A stretch of DNA of 64,000 bases from G963676095 sp963676095 (GTDB lineage: Bacteria; Bacteroidota; Bacteroidia; Bacteroidales; Prolixibacteraceae). Positions 17,701-27,102 of this stretch are shown here, one piece after another. Location: contig OY781040.1 of NCBI GenBank assembly GCA_963676095.1, positions 6,696,001-6,760,000 of the forward strand, written 5' to 3'. The notes beneath the pieces are model-generated. The model ran no database searches. It had not been told where the DNA came from and worked only from the letters and a program-made list of their open reading frames with translations. Positions within the stretch are counted from its first letter, which is position 1. Each line of letters opens with the position of its first letter. A program made the position numbers and the translations under genes.

Positions 17701-17942
17701 TTACATCAAGTGTCAGATACAGAACAATATGGGTAATAATTTTTTATCTCAAGAATGCCTGTCAAATGTATAAAAATGTTTTATATGAACAATTTAATTA
17801 AAATAAATTTTTACATAATTATGAGCACAAGTTTTCTATATCTAATTCTGCCACATGCTTGTTTCTTTTACCGATTTACTCGTAAATGACCTCCATCGTC
17901 TTCAGAGGGTAACTTCTTGCTTCATTTAAACGATACATTTCT

Positions 17943-17950
17943 TAATTTTG
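17943..17950 (+). promoter_or_regulatory. candidate -7 box for mnmE
   Basis: TAATTTTG fits TAnnTTTG and lies 16 bases before the mnmE ATG. The -33 TTTG is not convincing. Confidence 0.3.
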
Positions 17951-17966
17951 CAATGTTGTAATTTTC

Positions 17967-19367
17967 TTGAAAATGCTCGATCAATCTACAATATGTGCCA
18001 TCGCTACCTCCCCGGGAATGGGGCCAATTGCCGTTATACGTCTTTCGGGCGAGAGGGCTATCGAAATTACCGGTCTGGTTTATAAATCGCCGGTCGGAAG
18101 TAAAATGTTGTCCGCTCAAAAGGCCAACACCATTCATTTCGGAACAATCTGCGAAGGTCCCGAAATTATTGATGAAGTGGTAATATCTCTTTTCCGGGCC
18201 CCTCACTCTTTTACGGGCGAGGATGTAGTCGAGATAAGCTGTCACGGGTCGGTCTATATCCAGCAACGGATCCTTCAGTTACTCATTTCGAAAGGTGCAC
18301 GAATGGCCCGTCCCGGAGAATATACGCAGCGGGCCTTCCTAAACGGAAAAATGGACCTCTCTCAGGCGGAAGCTGTTGCCGACCTGATTGCTTCCACGAC
18401 AAGAGCGTCACAAAAAGTAGCTATCAGCCAGATGCGCGGGGGATTTTCATCCGAGATTTCATCTTTACGTGAAAAACTGCTGCATTTTATTGCCCTTGTT
18501 GAGCTTGAGCTCGATTTCAGCGAGGAAGACGTGGAATTTGCCGACAGGAAAGAACTTCGGGCTTTGGTTGACCTGATCGCGTCGGTCGTTTCCCGCCTCA
18601 CCGGATCCTATCAGCTAGGAAACGTAATCAAAAACGGGATCCCTGTTGCTATTATAGGTGAGACCAATGTTGGTAAATCGACCCTGCTGAATACCCTCGT
18701 CAATGAAGAAAGGGCTATTGTTTCTGATATTCACGGCACTACCCGCGACGTGATCGAGGATGTCGTCAACATACAGGGGACAGCCTTCCGCTTTTTCGAC
18801 ACAGCGGGTCTCAGGGAAACTACCGATAAGATCGAGAACCTCGGCATCGAGCGCTCGTATAATACGCTGAAAGAAGCCACGATTGTCCTTCTTGTTGTCG
18901 ACACAACCAACCCGTTGAAGTTGGTTTTATCAAGGATTGACAAAATCCGGAAATACCTTAGCGATCAGCATCTGATCATTACTGCCAACAAACTGGACAC
19001 AGGAAAAGAAGAAACCATTGCAGGCCTCAAAAGCCTGCCCTTGAAAAACGAGGAAGAGCTTGTTTTTATTTCTGCAAAAAACAGGTCGCACCTGGACGAA
19101 CTGATCCTTAAGATGCAAAAAGTAATCGCTTTGGACAATATCGGAGAAGAGGGAACCATTGTTACCAATGCCCGTCACTACGAGGCATTAACCCGTGCCC
19201 TTGAAGCTATCCGCAGGGTACAGACGGGAATGGACCGGCAGGTTTCAGGAGAATTTCTGGCCCAGGATATCCGTGAATGCCTGGAATACCTTGGCGAGAT
19301 AACCGGTGAAATAAGCAACGATGAAGTGTTAGGACACATTTTTAAAAATTTTTGTATCGGAAAGTAA
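17967..19367 (+). CDS. mnmE: tRNA modification GTPase MnmE
   Basis: With MnmG it installs the 5-carboxymethylaminomethyl group on U34 of several tRNAs. The 466 residues show the N-terminal formyl-THF-binding domain (about 1-120, with RPGEYTQRAFLNGKMDL), the helical domain, the inserted G domain (G1 GETNVGKST, G3 DTAGLRE, G4 NKLD) and the invariant C-terminal CIGK. Complete. The start could also be the second Met (17973). It is followed by a 725-bp gap and then the permease array. Confidence 0.95.
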   Translation: MKMLDQSTICAIATSPGMGPIAVIRLSGERAIEITGLVYKSPVGSKMLSAQKANTIHFGTICEGPEIIDEVVISLFRAPHSFTGEDVVEISCHGSVYIQQRILQLLISKGARMARPGEYTQRAFLNGKMDLSQAEAVADLIASTTRASQKVAISQMRGGFSSEISSLREKLLHFIALVELELDFSEEDVEFADRKELRALVDLIASVVSRLTGSYQLGNVIKNGIPVAIIGETNVGKSTLLNTLVNEERAIVSDIHGTTRDVIEDVVNIQGTAFRFFDTAGLRETTDKIENLGIERSYNTLKEATIVLLVVDTTNPLKLVLSRIDKIRKYLSDQHLIITANKLDTGKEETIAGLKSLPLKNEEELVFISAKNRSHLDELILKMQKVIALDNIGEEGTIVTNARHYEALTRALEAIRRVQTGMDRQVSGEFLAQDIRECLEYLGEITGEISNDEVLGHIFKNFCIGK

Positions 19368-20092
19368 TCTACTTATATTTAGTAATTTACAGATAATACC
19401 ATCTATTATTGGAGGCTGTCCGAAAAGTCCGACATTTTTTTTGAGACTATCAGATTGTAAGTATATGTTCCGTTTCTCATCCTTAAAACCTTCCGAAGCA
19501 AATTCGGGATTTGGAGGGGTAAATCGTGGAACCGCTTTCAATTTTTCGGCATATTCGATTAACAAGGTTAATGAGGCCCCTATTTCTATTATCTCAATGG
19601 CGTTACTTATTTTTCTTTCATTGTGTGGAAATATATGGTAAGCAGTAACAGCCAATTGGTGGATAATAATTTGGAATACTGTTATATCAAGATGCAAGGA
19701 AAAGTAATGTCGAAAGATATACTCCAGTCAGGAACAATTTTTACTTACGACCTAAACAGGGATATTAATAGGAAATAAACAGAACTGATACAAAAAATAA
19801 TGGTTTGCCAAATAATTATACACTCAACTGTATAAAATATTGACAGCAAATGAATATCCATAACTGTTAAGTTATTTATTTAAAGATTGTTATTTGTTTG
19901 GTATAGTTATGGTGGATGAAAGAAGGCGTGATAAAAATCATGGATTTGAAGTTATATTGGCACCTTTCAATCCACATTGATCCGGGAATCATTGCTTTGG
20001 CCAATTTATTGATTTTATGTATTTTGCTTGACTGACAGTAAATAAGCAGAGTTGAAAAACTTCAACTAAAAATCAAACTGAAAGCTTATAAT
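19368..20092. other. 725-bp non-coding region with a possible insertion-sequence end
   Basis: Region between mnmE and the permease array. At 19410-19430 the motif GAGGCTGTCCGAAAAGT resembles the terminal inverted repeats I associate with some Bacteroidota insertion sequences, but no matching opposite end was found. A 122-codon minus-strand frame (19329-19697) runs through it and into mnmE; I do not recognise its product and do not call it a gene. The rest is AT-rich and probably holds the array promoter, which I could not place. Confidence 0.35.
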
Positions 20093-20842
20093 ATGAATAA
20101 ATACTTAGTATTCCTCATTATTTCGTTGTTGCTGGTGAATTGTTCCTGCACTTCAAAAGCAAACAGCAACAGTAATTTTATGAAAGAAAATGCAGGTACG
20201 GTCAAACCCTTTGCTAAACCTACACTTGAAGTTATCCGGTCGGACAGTATTAAAAAATATAGTCCGCTCTTAAAACAGTTGTACGTTGAGGTCGATCCAC
20301 CTGAATCTGTTGAGAGATGGTTTCTGCCTTTCGATTTGCCCGACCGCTCCAACCTGGGCAACATCACCTTTATCAGTGGCTATGGAGCGAACCGGTCAAC
20401 CCGCGTAAAAGGGCACAAACATTCAGGAATTGACATTGTGCCCGCCGACAAAAAGAATTCGCTTGATGTTTATGCAGTTGCCAAAGGAGTTGTTTGTTTC
20501 GTTAATCAGGAAGCTCCCGTAAAGACGGTTATAATAGAGCATAGACTGACAGACAGCACGGTAATATACAGTTCGTACATCCATTTGAAAGAAATATATA
20601 CGGAACGAGGCAAAATGGTAAATGAATCGAGCAAAATTGGTTTGCTGTACACCAAAACCGAAGCGCTAAAATACGGCGGAAATTTCGACCATCTGCATTT
20701 CGAGATCAAAAAGAGGATCGATGATTACAGTTGTGCCAGTTGGCTTTGCATGAGCCGTGAGGAACTGGATGAGTATTTTATAAACCCGTTCAAATTTTTC
20801 AAAGAGCACCTAATATTCACCAATATACGAACGAAGGAATAA
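20093..20842 (+). CDS. M23 (LytM) family metallopeptidase lipoprotein
   Basis: A 249-residue lipoprotein with an M23 peptidoglycan-endopeptidase domain. The N-terminus has a signal with Cys17/Cys19 in a loose lipobox (LLVNCSC). The M23 domain covers about 88-235. Zinc and catalytic residues all appear intact: HSGID (His110, Asp114), SYIHL (His164) and HLHFE (His200, His202). It should therefore be an active enzyme rather than an EnvC-type activator. Its stop is three bases before the start of the first FtsX-type permease, and AAGGA lies at that junction, so translation may be coupled. M23 proteins working with FtsX-type permeases are known (FtsX-EnvC), which makes a functional pairing plausible but unproven. 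Confidence 0.85.
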   Translation: MNKYLVFLIISLLLVNCSCTSKANSNSNFMKENAGTVKPFAKPTLEVIRSDSIKKYSPLLKQLYVEVDPPESVERWFLPFDLPDRSNLGNITFISGYGANRSTRVKGHKHSGIDIVPADKKNSLDVYAVAKGVVCFVNQEAPVKTVIIEHRLTDSTVIYSSYIHLKEIYTERGKMVNESSKIGLLYTKTEALKYGGNFDHLHFEIKKRIDDYSCASWLCMSREELDEYFINPFKFFKEHLIFTNIRTKE

Positions 20843-20845
20843 ATT

Positions 20846-23218
20846 ATGAAGATGCTGGAATATAAATGGTTTTTACCTATTAAACAAAATCAGATTATTC
20901 AAATTGCCGGATTGGTTTTGGGAATTGTTACCTGCATTTTCATAGGGCATTATGCTTTTTTTGAATACAGTTTCGACCGATTTAACACCTATGCCAACCG
21001 GATATACCGCACAAAGGGTACGGAGGGAAGACTCTTGGCATCCTTAGCCGAAGAGCAGTTGAGCTATGTCGTGAAGACGGCACGTTTACACCCATGTTAT
21101 CGTGGTGCAACAGTTGTTGCGGGAGAGAAAAGTTTTTTCGAAACCAACGCGTACTTTGGCGATGGCTCGTTATTCGATATTCTTGACTTTCCTGTGGTGA
21201 AAGGAGATGTAAAAAAAGCGTTGATCCATAAAAACCAAATGGCCATTTCTGAAAGCTATGCGAAGAAGTATTTTGGCAACGAAAATCCGGTAGGGCAAAC
21301 CGTCATTGTAAATGGTTCTTATGAGGACGATGTAACATACACCATTGCTGGTATTTTTAAGGATATTCCACAAAACAGCCACGTGCAGTTCGACATACTT
21401 TTTTCGATAGAAAACATACTGGCCCACCGGATGTACACCCAGGATCCGCCTTGGCGATGGAAGAATTTCTTTACCTACATAAAAACATCAGATCCGGTTG
21501 ATGCGGAACGGCTTGGACATGACTTGTCGTCGCTGGCCTTAAACAATGGCGAGATTAAAAAGTCGGATGAAGGAGAACTTTGCGGTGTTTTTCCTCTTTG
21601 CGATATTCACCTTAACGGACAGTCCAATTACATGGACAACAATCCCACTTCGCGGGATGTGTCCCTTCGAATATTTATTGCGCTCATCATCATGGCTATT
21701 GCATGGCTCAATTTTATAAACATTGGTATTGGCAATGCGCTGAAAAACAAAATGACGATTAGTGTAAAAGAGGTACTGGGTGCATCACCCCGGAATATCT
21801 TGGGAGAATTGTTTCAAAAATCTTTTATACTGAATCTTATCGCACTAACAGTTGCGGTGGGTTTGTTTTTAATTTTGAATTCGACATTAAAGGGAACAGG
21901 AATTTTGCAATCGATAACCCTTCCCCATGCCTGGCAATTTGGTTTGTGGACAACCATATCAGGGGTGCTAATTATTGGGACTTTGTTAGTCAGTTTAGTT
22001 ATCTATGGCCTGATAAGCAGACAAAAATTGTCCAATGCACTTTCCAATCGTTCGAAGCCGGCAACACAAAAACATTCTCCATGGATTACGCTATTTGTGC
22101 TTCAGTTCGGCGCTTCCATCGTGTTAATCTGTTTTGCCCTATTTTCCAACAAACAGGTGAATGGGCTTATGAATATGAATAAAGGCATAGAAACCAGCCA
22201 GGTACTGGCTATCCGAAGCCCGTATTACTCGGTTGGCGGCAATATCGGTTCAGACAGAAAAGTATTTGAACAGGAAGCTTTAAAAATCCCCGGAATAACT
22301 ACTGTGGCATCGGCAAGCTACATTCCCGGAAGTACCATCTCATCGCAAATGCCCACACGACTTGCCGGTAAAAATGAAGAGGCAAATATCAATTGCCGGA
22401 TGAACTTTGTTGGGTACAGTTATATCCCGCTTTTCGGGCATAAACTTTTGGCCGGAAGAAATTTTACTAAAGAATTTCCAACCGATGCAACAGGAATCAT
22501 CATTAACGAAACGCTGGCAAAAGCCTATGGATTTAACAACCCGAATGAGGCCATCGGAAAAGAAATTTATTGGGAATCGAAGAATGTAAACAGGCATATT
22601 ATTGGGGTAATGGCAGACTTTCATCATCAATCGGCCGATATGCCGGTGGAGCCTACCATGTTTCAGTTCTGGGATTTGGCCAATGGCTATTGCCTGCTAA
22701 GAATCAGTGCAACGAATCCGCTGGAACAAATAAAGGCACTTGAAAAACTCTGGGGTAAAATTCATCAGTCCAATGCCTTTGAATACCTGTGGATTGATGA
22801 ACATTACCAAAAGCAATTTGATAAATGGGTTCAGTTGGTACAAATTATTAAAACGCTTTCGTTCATTGCCATATTCATTGCCTGTATTGGATTATTTGGT
22901 CTAAGTTCTATGTTACTCGACAAACGCACCAAAGAAATCGGCATCCGTAAAGTTAACGGTGCACGCGTCTCCGAAGTACTGATAACGCTCAATATCGACT
23001 TTGTAAAATGGGTAGTTATCGCCTTTGTAATAGCTACGCCAATTGCATATTACGCCATGCATAAATGGCTCGAAAACTTTGCTTATAAAACCGAACTAAG
23101 CTGGTGGATATTTGCGTTGGCTGGTTTGCTGGCGTTGGGAATTGCGCTGCTCACAGTAAGTTGGCAAAGCTGGCGGGCAGCTACGAGGAACCCGGTGGAG
23201 GCGCTGAGGTATGAATAA
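20846..23218 (+). CDS. FtsX/MacB-type ABC permease P1
   Basis: First of eight permeases; 790 residues. The topology is that of a duplicated MacB/FtsX permease: helix 1 (about 17-38), periplasmic MacB_PCD-like domain (about 40-275), three helices (about 280-405), a helix at about 425-447, a second periplasmic domain, and three final helices ending SWQSWRAATRNPVEALRYE. The coupling-type motif KEIGIRKVNGARVSEVL lies in the last FtsX domain. No ATP-binding domain is fused. Translation is probably coupled to the M23 lipoprotein three bases upstream. P1 has the most divergent N-terminus of the set, with a soluble-looking 15 residues before helix 1. The transported or signalled substrate is unknown. 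Confidence 0.85.
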   Translation: MKMLEYKWFLPIKQNQIIQIAGLVLGIVTCIFIGHYAFFEYSFDRFNTYANRIYRTKGTEGRLLASLAEEQLSYVVKTARLHPCYRGATVVAGEKSFFETNAYFGDGSLFDILDFPVVKGDVKKALIHKNQMAISESYAKKYFGNENPVGQTVIVNGSYEDDVTYTIAGIFKDIPQNSHVQFDILFSIENILAHRMYTQDPPWRWKNFFTYIKTSDPVDAERLGHDLSSLALNNGEIKKSDEGELCGVFPLCDIHLNGQSNYMDNNPTSRDVSLRIFIALIIMAIAWLNFINIGIGNALKNKMTISVKEVLGASPRNILGELFQKSFILNLIALTVAVGLFLILNSTLKGTGILQSITLPHAWQFGLWTTISGVLIIGTLLVSLVIYGLISRQKLSNALSNRSKPATQKHSPWITLFVLQFGASIVLICFALFSNKQVNGLMNMNKGIETSQVLAIRSPYYSVGGNIGSDRKVFEQEALKIPGITTVASASYIPGSTISSQMPTRLAGKNEEANINCRMNFVGYSYIPLFGHKLLAGRNFTKEFPTDATGIIINETLAKAYGFNNPNEAIGKEIYWESKNVNRHIIGVMADFHHQSADMPVEPTMFQFWDLANGYCLLRISATNPLEQIKALEKLWGKIHQSNAFEYLWIDEHYQKQFDKWVQLVQIIKTLSFIAIFIACIGLFGLSSMLLDKRTKEIGIRKVNGARVSEVLITLNIDFVKWVVIAFVIATPIAYYAMHKWLENFAYKTELSWWIFALAGLLALGIALLTVSWQSWRAATRNPVEALRYE

Positions 23219-23250
23219 CCTAAACAAATCATAAAAACGAGCAGAAAACG

Positions 23251-25596
23251 ATGAACACTATTATTTTCAAATCTATTTTCAGAGGTCTTCGCAAACAGAA
23301 ACTCATTGCGTTTATAAACTTCATTGGATTAAGTATTGGCCTCACATTGGTTATGTTTATTGCCTTTTACCTTCGAAATGAACTTCAGGCCGATAAGTTC
23401 CATCAAAACGCCCAAAACATTTACCGGATTGGAGAACATATTCAATCGCAATCGGCTCCGCTTACCCCACTTCCAATGGCTGGGTGGCTAAAAGACAATT
23501 TCCCGGATGTTGAACTCACAACACGAATTTCCCCTTTGTTTGAAGCCATTAAATATGTTGCAGCGGATAATAACAAGGTGGAAGTGAAGAACCCTCTTTT
23601 TGTTGATTCCACTTTTTTTCGGATGTTCTCTTTTCCAATAGCATACGGAGATAAAACAGGAGGTTTTAGCAATAAAAACGCGGTGGTATTAACAGTGTCG
23701 CTGGCCCAAAAACTTTTTGGTAAGGAGGACCCGATTGGAAGGACTATAACTTTCTGCGGAAAAAAAACTTACACAATCACTGCGGTTTTAAAAGAATCTC
23801 CGCCCAATTCATCCATGCAATTCGATTTGCTTTTGCCCATTTTAAGCATGGCCGATTACCAAAGTTTCGACGAAAAAAATTGGGGAAGTAGTTCTTATCA
23901 GACTTTCATAGTTCTAAATTCCGATATTCATACATTATCCGAAAAAGTCAATTCTTTGGTCAAAAAGGATTTTCCTGATTTTACAGCTTCTTTTTCATTC
24001 GTGCCTTTGCCCGAAATTCATTTCTCGCAAGATTCTCCTTTTGATTCCATTTTCAAACACAGTAGCAAAACAGAACTGTATATTTTTTTTCTAGTTGCTT
24101 TGGTTGTATTGCTTATTGCTACGATCAACTTCATCAACCTCAACGTTGCCCTTTCATCCTCACGGTTCAAAGGGAACGGCATCAGGAAAATTGAAGGGGC
24201 AAGCCAGCTCCAACTAATAGCCGGATATCTGTTTGAATCGGTATTAATTAGCCTGACAGCCGCAGTAGTTGCTGCCTTTCTTATCGAACTGTTTTTCCCA
24301 CAATTCAACCGTTTGTTAAGCAATTCTCTGGAGCGGGCTCAGTTGAGACAACTTTGGTTTTATTTCGCTTTGGCTGGAATGGGTTTGTTGACAGGTTTAA
24401 TTGCAGGGGCTTATCCTGCTTACAAATTTTCACGTGTGTCGCTCACATCCTTTATCCGCAATAAATACTATTCACAAATCGGTTCGGACAAATGGAGTGA
24501 CCGCCTGGTAATTTTTCAGTTTACCATCGCAATAGCATTGATTATATCAACTCTTTTCCTGAACCGTCAGATGGACTTTATTCAGACACGACAACTGGGC
24601 TTTGATAAAGCGCAGGTATTGTTTGTTCCACTTACTGATGAATTGAAAAACAAGAAAGGAATTATAATGGATCAGTTAAAAAACATTCCTGAAGTTGAAC
24701 ATGTGAGTACCAGCGACCGCATCCCCGGGCAGACTTTTGCCCAATGGGGACAAAAATATAGTGTAAACGGAGAAGAAAAAGATATCAGGTTTTATTATAC
24801 GGGCGTTAGCGACGAATATATAAAAACACTGGGACTCCAGATTTTGCAGGGGCGAAATTTTGATCCGACACGACCAGCCGATCAATATTGTTTCCTGGTA
24901 AACGAGTCGTTTGTAAAGAAGTATGGACTTAACAATTTGGACGAAAGTATTTTATGCGGACATAAAATTATCGGCGTTGTAAAAGACTTCAATTTCAGTT
25001 CGCTGTATAAAGAGGTTGAGCCATTGGCCATTCGTTATAATAATGAGGATTGCAACATATTAATGATCAGGACAAAATCTTCAACATTTATGGGCGTCTC
25101 CAGTCTTATAGGAACAATTAATAAAAGCATTTTAAAAGTTGCTCCAAACGCGTTTTTCGACATACAGTTTCTCGATAATCAAATTCAAAACCAATACGTT
25201 AACGAAGTTAAAGCCTCACATTTGCTAGGTTACTTCTCCTTCTTTGCCATATTCATTTCCTGTTTGGGCCTATTTGCACTGGCTAAGCTGACCATTAATA
25301 AAAGAATCAAGGAAATTGGTGTCCGCAAAGTGAATGGCGCCAAAATATCGGAGATACTGACAATGCTAAACAGAGACTTTGTAAAATGGGTGGCCATTGC
25401 CTTCGTAATAGCCACACCCGTTGTATACTACGCCATGAATAAATGGCTCGAAAGTTTTGCCTACAAAACCTCTTTAAGCTGGTGGATTTTTGCCCTGGCT
25501 GGTTTGCTGGCTTTGGGAATTGCCCTGCTAACCGTAAGTTGGCAGAGCTGGAAAGCAGCCACGAGGAACCCGGTGGAGGCGCTGAGGTATGAGTAA
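23251..25596 (+). CDS. FtsX/MacB-type ABC permease P2
   Basis: 781-residue duplicated MacB/FtsX permease, 32 bases after P1. The N-terminus carries the common basic lead (SIFRGLRKQKLIAFINFIG) before helix 1, then the QNIYRIGEH segment seen in related form in all members. The last FtsX domain has KEIGVRKVNGAKISEIL, and the constant tail starts at WLESFAYKTSLSWW. The periplasmic domains share only scattered residues with P1, while the tail is nearly the same. A beta-lactamase-fold gene follows after 34 bases in place of another permease. Confidence 0.85.
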   Translation: MNTIIFKSIFRGLRKQKLIAFINFIGLSIGLTLVMFIAFYLRNELQADKFHQNAQNIYRIGEHIQSQSAPLTPLPMAGWLKDNFPDVELTTRISPLFEAIKYVAADNNKVEVKNPLFVDSTFFRMFSFPIAYGDKTGGFSNKNAVVLTVSLAQKLFGKEDPIGRTITFCGKKTYTITAVLKESPPNSSMQFDLLLPILSMADYQSFDEKNWGSSSYQTFIVLNSDIHTLSEKVNSLVKKDFPDFTASFSFVPLPEIHFSQDSPFDSIFKHSSKTELYIFFLVALVVLLIATINFINLNVALSSSRFKGNGIRKIEGASQLQLIAGYLFESVLISLTAAVVAAFLIELFFPQFNRLLSNSLERAQLRQLWFYFALAGMGLLTGLIAGAYPAYKFSRVSLTSFIRNKYYSQIGSDKWSDRLVIFQFTIAIALIISTLFLNRQMDFIQTRQLGFDKAQVLFVPLTDELKNKKGIIMDQLKNIPEVEHVSTSDRIPGQTFAQWGQKYSVNGEEKDIRFYYTGVSDEYIKTLGLQILQGRNFDPTRPADQYCFLVNESFVKKYGLNNLDESILCGHKIIGVVKDFNFSSLYKEVEPLAIRYNNEDCNILMIRTKSSTFMGVSSLIGTINKSILKVAPNAFFDIQFLDNQIQNQYVNEVKASHLLGYFSFFAIFISCLGLFALAKLTINKRIKEIGVRKVNGAKISEILTMLNRDFVKWVAIAFVIATPVVYYAMNKWLESFAYKTSLSWWIFALAGLLALGIALLTVSWQSWKAATRNPVEALRYE

Positions 25597-25630
25597 TATA
25601 TAAACTTTTAAATCTAAAAAAGACAACAAA

Positions 25631-26794
25631 ATGAATAAGATTCGAATTTCAACGATAAATATTTATCGGATAACTTCAGTTTTCATCTTGATAAATTTGA
25701 TTTCCGTATTAAACACCTGTGGGCAAGTAAAAGTTGACAACATATTTGGCAAAACTGAAATAATGGATAATGACTCTATTTATGCCAAAGAAAAGCGCGT
25801 TGATTCCCTGTTCTTCCAAATCATAGGGAAAAAAGCCCCGGGGGCTGTTGTTTTAGTTGCAAGGGATGGTAAAATATTATTGAACAAAGGGTATGGATAT
25901 TCAGATATTGAATCAGGAATAACAAATAATTCTATGACCAGATTTCGAATTGCATCTATGACCAAGCAATTTACCGCCTTTGCAATTCTCCGACTCCAGA
26001 AAGAAGGAAAAATAAATGTAAAAGATTATTTGTCCAAATACCTGCCAAATTTTCCCGGAAGCAATGAGATTCAGATTGAAAACTTAATAGCCCAGACTTC
26101 CGGTATATTTAATTTTACCCGTTTGGGTGATTCTGTAATGGTTGATCTTACTTCAAGGCCAGCCTCAATTGATGAATTAATTGGACTTTTCAAGGATAAA
26201 CCTCTCGATTTTGATCCCGGAACAAATTGGGCATATAGTAATTCAGGCTATGTACTGCTTGCAAAATTAATCGAGATGTTGAGTGGAAAATCCTATGCGG
26301 AATTCTTAAAAGATGAGTTTTTTGATCCTTTAGGTATGAATTCCACTGATGTAATTAATGGAAACTCGCTTTTTGGGAACGATGCACTTGGATACAGATT
26401 TAAAGACAATGAGTTTAAAGCTGTCGGCAACTGGTATATGGATTGGGCAATGGGTGGTGGGAATATTTCCTCAACGGTAGGTGATTTGTTTAAATGGAAT
26501 GAAGCCCTCTATGGCGGAAAAATTGTTGATGAGAAGACCCTCGAACTTGCATTGAAACCTCATCCTGCGAGCCTTAAAAATGGATCTGGTTATGGATATG
26601 GCTTATTTATAACAAGTTCAAATGGCCTGGAATCCATTGGTCATGGGGGAGGGATACTCGGATTTGGCAGTTACATTTTAAGATACCCAAAATATAACCT
26701 AACAGTTATTGTCCTTAAAAATATGTCGCCATCACCGGATGCCAGCTTGGAATCAGAGAAATTAGCGAGAAAAATAGCAGATATATTTATTTAA
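25631..26794 (+). CDS. serine hydrolase, beta-lactamase/penicillin-binding-protein fold (class C type)
   Basis: A 387-residue exported serine hydrolase. The N-terminus has a hydrophobic signal (about 13-32) that ends near Cys (SVLNTCG), so it may be a lipoprotein. Catalytic motifs are complete: SMTKQFTAF (Ser-x-x-Lys), YSNSGY (Tyr-x-Asn) and IGHGGG (His-x-Gly). This set is typical of the AmpC-like esterase and D-amino-acid peptidase group, most of which are not antibiotic lactamases. The gene sits inside the permease array with the same spacing and direction as the permeases. The fragment right after it looks like the tail of a lost permease. Possible roles are peptide or cell-wall peptide cleavage. 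Confidence 0.85.
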   Translation: MNKIRISTINIYRITSVFILINLISVLNTCGQVKVDNIFGKTEIMDNDSIYAKEKRVDSLFFQIIGKKAPGAVVLVARDGKILLNKGYGYSDIESGITNNSMTRFRIASMTKQFTAFAILRLQKEGKINVKDYLSKYLPNFPGSNEIQIENLIAQTSGIFNFTRLGDSVMVDLTSRPASIDELIGLFKDKPLDFDPGTNWAYSNSGYVLLAKLIEMLSGKSYAEFLKDEFFDPLGMNSTDVINGNSLFGNDALGYRFKDNEFKAVGNWYMDWAMGGGNISSTVGDLFKWNEALYGGKIVDEKTLELALKPHPASLKNGSGYGYGLFITSSNGLESIGHGGGILGFGSYILRYPKYNLTVIVLKNMSPSPDASLESEKLARKIADIFI

Positions 26795-26842
26795 GGATTA
26801 TGAAGGTCGAAATATTTATAAAAGTGAAGCAGAATTTTTACT

Positions 26843-27040
26843 TGGGTAGCTATCTCAAGGCCATTTGCCTGGTATGCCATCAACCAATGGCTTCAGAGTT
26901 TTGCCTACTGCACTGAATTGAGTTGGTGGATATTTGCCCTGGCCGGTGCGCTGGCATTGGGAATTGCATTGCTAACCGTGAGTTGGCAAAGCTGGAAAGC
27001 GGCAACCAGAAACCCGGTGGAGGCGCTCAGATATGAATAA
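26843..27040 (+). pseudogene. orphan C-terminal fragment of an FtsX-type permease
   Basis: A 65-codon open segment without a start codon, ending in TAA, encodes the permease tail: WVAISRPFAW, then LSWWIFALAGALALGIALL, then SWQSWKAATRNPVEALRYE. It differs from the P1-P8 tails at several places (PFAWYAINQWLQSFAYCTEL where the others read mostly PxAYYAMNKWLENFAYKTxL) and has lost a few residues after WVAI. It is best read as what remains of a ninth permease gene, deleted by recombination or displaced when the hydrolase gene was acquired. The rest of the 308-bp gap to P3 shows nothing. Confidence 0.8.
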
Positions 27041-27102
27041 AGGAATTCTTAATTATCTGAACAATAGAAACGATAGGCAAAGAATCATTAAATGCAAAGA
27101 AT

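Noticed and set aside
19329..19697. 122-codon minus-strand frame after mnmE
   Set aside because: It overlaps the mnmE 3' end on the other strand and its product is not recognisable; kept only as a note on the intergenic region.
25631..26794. Antibiotic-resistance beta-lactamase
   Set aside because: The fold and motifs fit the wide serine-hydrolase group (esterases and peptidases); nothing in the sequence shows lactam specificity.
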